Origin: Saprospiraceae bacterium UBA6168
Lineage (GTDB): Bacteria > Bacteroidota > Bacteroidia > Chitinophagales > Saprospiraceae
Assembly: GCA_002435785.1 (NCBI GenBank)
Contig: DIUC01000086.1
Span: 1 to 11,252 of the forward strand
Direction: 5' to 3'
Length of the DNA: 11,252 bases
Both the position numbers and the translations under genes were made by a program. The notes under the pieces were generated by a model. That model had not been told where the DNA came from. It did not search any database and saw only the letters and a list, made by a program, of their open reading frames with translations. Of the stretch, positions 6,755 to 11,252 are shown in pieces (position 1 is the stretch's first letter; each line of letters begins with the position of its first letter).

Positions 6755-9517
6755 CTAAAACCCTCCAAACCCTCGGCTGTCCTGTATTCCTTTTCGGTAG
6801 GGTACGTTGATGAAGTCCAACTTACCGGGCTTCACCCGGATGAAGAAGCTGTAAGAGCCAAACTGTGGCTGCCACGACACGCCCATCTCCCAGCAATGGA
6901 GGTCACGGGCGAAGGAGAAGTCGGGATAGGTGATTTTCTTGGACTGGAAGTCGTAGCCGAAGTTCCCGACATAGATGTTCCAGTTGGGCGTGAGCTTAAT
7001 GGAGCCTCTGGACGAAAGCGTATGCGTGGTGACGGCGATGGAATCCTTGCCCGCCCTGGGGTAGTACCGCTGCGCCACCGTGAAGTTGTGGGCGATGGTG
7101 AAGTTTTCAAACAAGCTGAGGAAGTCCTCCGGGCCTTGCACATTGCTGATGGTAGGTTCTGTGTCGTCCACGTCGGTGCGGGGTCGGTTGGTCACTTTCT
7201 TGTCCGTGTCTTCCCCCTTTATCAGGTCCCGCAGCCGCTCAATGGTGATGTTGGTGGAGAAGTTGGCGTTCCAGGAGTTGAGGAGCAGTAGCTTGCCGTT
7301 GGAGTTGATGTTGAGCTGGTTCACCCGGCTGCCAGTCGTTCGGTTGAAGTCGTAGGGGTCGAGTACCACCCCAAAGCGGAAGGAGGTCAGGCTGTTGAAG
7401 AAATTGGTGTTGCCGCCGATGTTCACCACGCTCCATTGAAGGGAGTCTGCCGCAAAGTTGTAGCTGCCGTTGACGGAAATGGAATTGAACAGCTTGACGT
7501 TTTTTAGCGTCGAGTCCCGTTTGGAAAAGACTTTCGCCTCAAACAGGTTGCTGAACCCGTAGTTGAGCGCCATTTGTTTCCCGCCCGTGGATGGCTGCTC
7601 GAACCCGCTTATCCGGTTGTTTTCGTAAATGCTGTACCGGAGCAGTTCGTCGTTGCGCAAGTCCCTTTTCACCGATTTGAAATAGCCCCAATCGGGGTTT
7701 GTGAAATCGGGGGTGTAGTTGAACCCGACCGTCGGCGTCACCACATGGCGCAGCCCCCGCAGTTTTCCCCTTTTGAACAAGATGGTGCCGAATATCTTGG
7801 TGCTCATGCTCGCCCCTGCATTGAACTGCCGCAGGGGCTTGAACCGCCACATCTCCTCGGTCAGGATTCTCCCGAAGCCGGTGGTGTCGGAGTTTACCAC
7901 ATAGTCCCCAGGGTCCTCTGGGTTGAAGATGGTATCGGTCAGGATGGTATAGGTCGGGTCAAAAGTCTTGTTTTGGGTTTTGAAATACCATACCTCTTTA
8001 TAGGAAACACTGGGCGATACGTTGAAGTATTTGAGGAGGTTGAAGCTGGTGCTGGTCGTCACGTTGTGCCGCAGGCCGAATTTGGCGCTGTCCAAGGTGG
8101 ACTGCCGGAACAAGGTGCTGTCCTTGGCGGTGAACTGGTTCCGGGCCTCGGAGGTGTAGCGCATTTGTATCCGCTCAAACCATTTTTCGCCGCCCGTCTT
8201 CACCTTTCTTTTGAAGGGAAAAAGGTTTTGCGTCTGAAAATTGACCGTGGGGAAGCTGATGGTCACGTTTCGGGTATTGGTGTTCTGTGAGTGGCTGAAC
8301 GCTGCGCTCAAGTCGAACGGTTGGTCGAACCGTTGCCGATAGCTCATGTTGGAGCTTAGCGAACTGTTCAGCCGTGCGGCTGCGTCGGTGCGGTTGTTGC
8401 GCTGGTAGTTGCCAGTTTGAAGGTTGACGTTGCCGCCAAGGCTGCGGTATGGGTGCGCCTTTGCATCTTGGTTGTGGTTCCATTGGAGGCCGCCAGAAGG
8501 CTGGTAGGTGATGATGCCATCGGTGTCCTCATTGCGTTGGTAGGCGAAGTCAATGTTTGCCCTGCCATTGTACTTGTAGCGTTTTCGGTAGTTCGACTGG
8601 GCATGAAGGCGCACCGTGCCCTTCAGGTAAATATCGGTCGTGAGTTGGAGGTCCATGTTGTCGTTCACGGGCAGGTAATACCCTATCCGCTCCAACCCGA
8701 AGCCCCACGCCTCCGAGTATTCGTAGTTCTGGGGGAATATCAAGCCGGTGCGGGCACCCAACTTCAGCGGAAAAAACCCGAAAGGCAACCAAAGCGGCGT
8801 GGGTATGTCGCCAATGATGAGGTTGCACGGGCCGACGATGGCCACTTTGTCCTGCACGATTTTTTGTTTGTTGCTGCGGATACTGAAGTGTGGGTGCTCC
8901 AGGTCGCAGGTCGTGAAGTCGGCGTTTTTGTTGTAAATCACGTTGCTTTTCGTCGTGTCGTTGCCCGTACCAAAGAACTTGCCCTTTTCACCCAATATGT
9001 TCAGCCCCTCCTGCTTGGTTTGGGCGTCATAGATGACCCCTTTGTAGGTCTTGTAATTGTACCGCATGCTGCTGGTCGTGAAGTCTTGCGTACCTTCGGT
9101 AAAATGGGGCTTGCCGAGCCATTCGCCATTGGGCAGCCGTTTGCCCGTGGCGGACATGATGCTCTCCTTCCAGTCAATAAGGATGTAATTCGCCTTGATG
9201 GTCATCTTTTGGAATTTGACCTCGGCTTGTCCGTACAGGTGTATTTGCTTGTTTTTGATGTCAAAATACATGGAATCCGCCGCCGAGTAGTCTATCTGGT
9301 CGTCCAATGCATCGCCGGAAATGGTAATGCTGTCAAGGCTTGCGGCGGGAGTGGCAGGGGCGCTTGTGCGGGTGCCGGGCTGCTGCGGCAGGGTGTCGGT
9401 GGTGGGCCTGCCAGTAATCCCAATTTGCGCAGGACGCTGGGGCGGCCCTACCTGCGCAACGCCCGCCGTTATCGCAAGCATTACAAAACTTAGAATTATG
9501 ACTAACTTTGCGGACAA
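6755..9517 (-). CDS. lptD: LPS-assembly outer-membrane protein LptD (OstA-like)
   Basis: LptD is the outer-membrane barrel that, with a plug lipoprotein, inserts lipopolysaccharide into the outer leaflet. The 920-residue product has a signal peptide (1-21, cleavage after AGVA), a Pro/Thr-rich linker (about 23-60) and an OstA-type beta-jelly-roll (about 75-200; DSMYFDIKNKQIHLYGQAEV). The rest is an LptD barrel region. The junction ADFTTCDLEHPHFSI (199-213) followed by IIGDIPTPLWLPFGFFPLK mirrors the TSC and VGPVPIFYSPYLQLP region of E. coli LptD. The chain ends in phenylalanine, as BAM substrates usually do. It has three cysteines (204, 231, 875). The family is larger in Bacteroidota than in E. 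coli (784 residues), so the length is unremarkable. The chosen start is a TTG at 9517-9515: an in-frame TAA lies eight codons upstream, no ATG lies between, and the first internal ATG (codon 13) would ruin the signal peptide. It is divergent from the amidase gene. Confidence 0.9.
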   Translation of the reverse strand: MSAKLVIILSFVMLAITAGVAQVGPPQRPAQIGITGRPTTDTLPQQPGTRTSAPATPAASLDSITISGDALDDQIDYSAADSMYFDIKNKQIHLYGQAEVKFQKMTIKANYILIDWKESIMSATGKRLPNGEWLGKPHFTEGTQDFTTSSMRYNYKTYKGVIYDAQTKQEGLNILGEKGKFFGTGNDTTKSNVIYNKNADFTTCDLEHPHFSIRSNKQKIVQDKVAIVGPCNLIIGDIPTPLWLPFGFFPLKLGARTGLIFPQNYEYSEAWGFGLERIGYYLPVNDNMDLQLTTDIYLKGTVRLHAQSNYRKRYKYNGRANIDFAYQRNEDTDGIITYQPSGGLQWNHNQDAKAHPYRSLGGNVNLQTGNYQRNNRTDAAARLNSSLSSNMSYRQRFDQPFDLSAAFSHSQNTNTRNVTISFPTVNFQTQNLFPFKRKVKTGGEKWFERIQMRYTSEARNQFTAKDSTLFRQSTLDSAKFGLRHNVTTSTSFNLLKYFNVSPSVSYKEVWYFKTQNKTFDPTYTILTDTIFNPEDPGDYVVNSDTTGFGRILTEEMWRFKPLRQFNAGASMSTKIFGTILFKRGKLRGLRHVVTPTVGFNYTPDFTNPDWGYFKSVKRDLRNDELLRYSIYENNRISGFEQPSTGGKQMALNYGFSNLFEAKVFSKRDSTLKNVKLFNSISVNGSYNFAADSLQWSVVNIGGNTNFFNSLTSFRFGVVLDPYDFNRTTGSRVNQLNINSNGKLLLLNSWNANFSTNITIERLRDLIKGEDTDKKVTNRPRTDVDDTEPTISNVQGPEDFLSLFENFTIAHNFTVAQRYYPRAGKDSIAVTTHTLSSRGSIKLTPNWNIYVGNFGYDFQSKKITYPDFSFARDLHCWEMGVSWQPQFGSYSFFIRVKPGKLDFINVPYRKGIQDSRGFGGF

Positions 9518-9703
9518 TTCTTTGGATTGAAGTTTGATTTATGCCGGGGATGTGGATAAAAATCCTCTGCAAACTCAAAGTTGCGGAGCAGCGGATGAAA
9601 TTGACAAATTAGGGAATTCAGAAATTGGCCGGCTTGGGCCTGTATTTCACAAGTTTCCATTTTACAACTTCTCCCTCCACCGAGAACCTTATTTATCTTC
9701 CTA
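9518..9703. promoter_or_regulatory. Divergent lptD / amidase promoter region
   Basis: These 186 bases separate two divergent genes and must hold both promoters. On the minus strand, 9570-9577 reads TGAGTTTG, one mismatch from the Bacteroidota -7 box TAnnTTTG and about 53 bases from the lptD TTG start, but no good -33 TTTG is correctly spaced. On the plus strand I find no convincing box pair for the amidase. The TTGACA-like string near 9600 has no matching -10 element. Confidence 0.3.
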
Positions 9704-11170
9704 ATGAAGGCTATTACTTTCCTTCCAACGTTGTTGTTGCTTTGCAGTTCCTGGGGTTTGCCAAAACTTAACAAGTCCGCCGTTTGCGGGGAAGCGGGCA
9801 AAATTATCAAAGCTGAAACAAACAGCACGGACTTTCTGACCCTACTACTAAATGCCGATACGCTGGGCGTTCCCGAATTGGTCATTTCCCGCAAAAAAGG
9901 CAGCAGCGTCAAGACCGTCGTCATTGACCCCGGCCACGGTGGCCACGACCCCGGTTGCCACGGTTCGAGCGCCAAGGAGAAGCATGTTTGCCTGGCCGTT
10001 GGCAAATATTTCGCCGAAGCCATCAAACAGAACTTCCCTGATGTAAAGGTGATAATGACACGCTCCACCGACGTTTTCATCCCGCTGCACGAGCGGGCGG
10101 CCATTGCCACCAGGAACAAGGCAGACCTTTTCATCTCCATCCACTGCAATGCCATCGTGAACGCCAGCAAGACCATGGGCACGGAAACCTATGTGCTGGG
10201 CCTTCACGCCACGGAGGCCAACCTCGAAGTGGCCAAACGGGAGAACGAGTCCATCCTTTACGAAGAAAACTACAAGACCACCTACGACGGCTATGACCCT
10301 AATTCGCCAGAGGCGCACATCATGTTTTCGATGCTTCAAAATGCCTTTTTGGAACAAAGCCTGAACTTTGCAAACAAGGTGCAGCAGCATTCCTACACCG
10401 TTGCGAAGCGAAAAAACCGGGGCGTGAAGCAGGCGGGATTCTTGGTGCTTCGCCATGCGACCATGCCGAGCGTCTTGGTGGAAACCGGGTTCCTCACCAA
10501 TGCAACTGAGGAAGCGTTCCTCCGCACGAAAGGGGGACAAAAATCAATGGCCAATGCGCTGCTCCTTGCTTTTGGCGATTACAAGGCCGAAATGGAGGGT
10601 GCAACTCCGCCCCCGTTGGCGCTTATTGCGGATGATGTGGATAGTGAGGAAATCAACATCACGGAAGACGTGGTATCAGCGTCGCCGGAAGCTGCCTACG
10701 TGAAGCCCGTAAAGCAAAGTGTCGAACCCCAACCTACCAACACCAAACCTGAGAAAAACCAGCCGCCACAGGGGGCTTTGCCCAAAAGCGAGCCGCCGAT
10801 GGAATACAAGGTCACGCTACCCCCAGACCGTGCTCCCAACAAGGTGGAGCCATCAGGCCCGCCCTCAAAGATTTTAGTGGAAAAGCCCATCGCTGAAATG
10901 GCCCCCACCAAGGAAAAGCCAAACGCACAAAACGCTGGTATTCAATACCGTGTGCAGTTGGCAGCCTCTCCCAAGCAGATGGACATTACCAAGGGCAAAT
11001 GGGCAAACGTGGAATATTTGATTCAGGTTATTGAAGAAAACAACCTCTTTAAGTACCAAGTGGTTAATTTCGCCTCTCAAGAAGAAGCGGCTGACGCCAA
11101 AACAAAGCTTCGTGCCATCGGATTCAGTGATGCTTTTGTGGTATCCTACCAAAATGGCATCCGTTTATAG
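9704..11170 (+). CDS. N-acetylmuramoyl-L-alanine amidase (Amidase_3) with C-terminal SPOR-like domain
   Basis: This zinc amidase cleaves the bond between N-acetylmuramic acid and L-alanine in peptidoglycan, in the periplasm, for septum splitting or wall turnover. The 488-residue product starts with a hydrophobic signal segment (about 1-19). Its Amidase_3 domain spans about 70-295. Zinc and catalytic residues are all in place: H78 in VVIDPGHGG, E92 in AKEKH, H147 in SIHCNA and E260 in VLVETGFLTN. A ~110-residue Pro/Lys/Glu-rich linker (about 296-411) follows. Residues 412-486 (YRVQLAAS, then FKYQVVNFASQEEAADAKTKLRAIGFSDAFVV) fit a SPOR domain, which binds denuded glycan strands at division sites. 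Cys14 is not in a good lipobox (LLLC), so a lipoprotein is unlikely. Divergence from lptD places it in an envelope-biogenesis neighbourhood, as I recall from other Bacteroidota. The amiC-like role is inferred, so I give no symbol. Confidence 0.94.
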   Translation: MKAITFLPTLLLLCSSWGLPKLNKSAVCGEAGKIIKAETNSTDFLTLLLNADTLGVPELVISRKKGSSVKTVVIDPGHGGHDPGCHGSSAKEKHVCLAVGKYFAEAIKQNFPDVKVIMTRSTDVFIPLHERAAIATRNKADLFISIHCNAIVNASKTMGTETYVLGLHATEANLEVAKRENESILYEENYKTTYDGYDPNSPEAHIMFSMLQNAFLEQSLNFANKVQQHSYTVAKRKNRGVKQAGFLVLRHATMPSVLVETGFLTNATEEAFLRTKGGQKSMANALLLAFGDYKAEMEGATPPPLALIADDVDSEEINITEDVVSASPEAAYVKPVKQSVEPQPTNTKPEKNQPPQGALPKSEPPMEYKVTLPPDRAPNKVEPSGPPSKILVEKPIAEMAPTKEKPNAQNAGIQYRVQLAASPKQMDITKGKWANVEYLIQVIEENNLFKYQVVNFASQEEAADAKTKLRAIGFSDAFVVSYQNGIRL

Positions 11171-11198
11171 CAATGGGTAAAAGAAAACTTGTTTAGAA

Positions 11199-11252
11199 GG
11201 TTTAGAGAAGTTTAGCAAGTTTAGCTTTAAACCTGCTAAACTTCTCTAAACC
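11199..11252 (+). repeat. Long perfect hairpin after the amidase gene (reaches the window edge)
   Basis: Positions 11199-11217 and 11234-11252 are perfect reverse complements over 19 bases. Beyond one A-C mismatch, five more pairs (GTTTA/TAAAC) close on a GCTT loop, giving about 25 bp of stem. The left side is built from GTTTAG repeated four times at 8-10-base spacing (11191-11224). It starts 28 bases after the amidase stop, so it could act as a transcript terminator or stabiliser. A U-tract cannot be checked because the window ends at the foot of the stem. It could equally be a copy of a dispersed palindromic repeat. Confidence 0.75.

Noticed and set aside
7574..9493. Long plus-strand ORFs opposite lptD (7574-8290 and 8417-9493, up to 358 codons)
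   Set aside because: They are fully antisense to lptD, which has clear family signatures; open antisense frames are common opposite GC-rich genes and these show no domain.
9599..9605. TTGACA-like -35 box for the amidase
   Set aside because: There is no matching -10 or Bacteroidota -7 element at a suitable distance; likely chance.
9502..10540. Minus-strand ORFs 9502-10182 and 9848-10540 opposite the amidase
   Set aside because: They are antisense to an amidase with all catalytic residues intact; their translations have no recognisable motif.

Overview
The window most likely comes from a member of the Bacteroidota. The evidence is a secreted protein with a type IX secretion (T9SS) C-terminal sorting domain, a Bacteroidota-style LptD protein divergent from a periplasmic amidase, genes without strong Shine-Dalgarno sequences, and several dispersed palindromic repeats. 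The genus cannot be told from the sequence.

Left part (1-3021, minus strand): a type I restriction-modification pair, hsdM followed by hsdS, with a 4-base ATGA overlap. hsdS is open to the left edge and so is cut by the window. No intact hsdR is present. hsdM carries a small perfect palindrome inserted in frame.

Repeat-rich gap (3022-3542): a near-perfect hairpin, one copy of a ~118-bp dispersed repeat, and a ~145-bp MITE-like element bounded by perfect 31-bp inverted repeats.

Middle (3543-5888, minus strand): one AT-rich gene for a 781-residue exported protein with about 14 propeller-like repeats and a T9SS sorting tail. Its base composition contrasts with the GC-richer hsdM and lptD.

Second repeat-rich gap (5889-6754): a second, same-orientation copy of the dispersed repeat, a decayed fragment of an HsdR helicase motif VI, and twelve head-to-tail copies of a 21-bp unit. 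The HsdR relic lies 3 kb upstream of hsdM on the same strand, and the dispersed-repeat copies bracket the secreted-protein gene. Together these suggest the RM locus was rearranged, by loss of hsdR and/or gain of the secreted-protein gene.

Right part (6755-11252): a conserved envelope block, lptD (minus, probable TTG start) divergent from an N-acetylmuramoyl-L-alanine amidase with a C-terminal SPOR-like domain (plus). A long perfect hairpin made of GTTTAG-type repeats follows the amidase and reaches the window edge.

I see no CRISPR array, tRNA, rRNA, transposase or integrase. The known genes belong to familiar families. The unusual content lies in the intergenic repeats, the HsdR relic and the in-frame palindrome, not in a clearly new multi-gene system.
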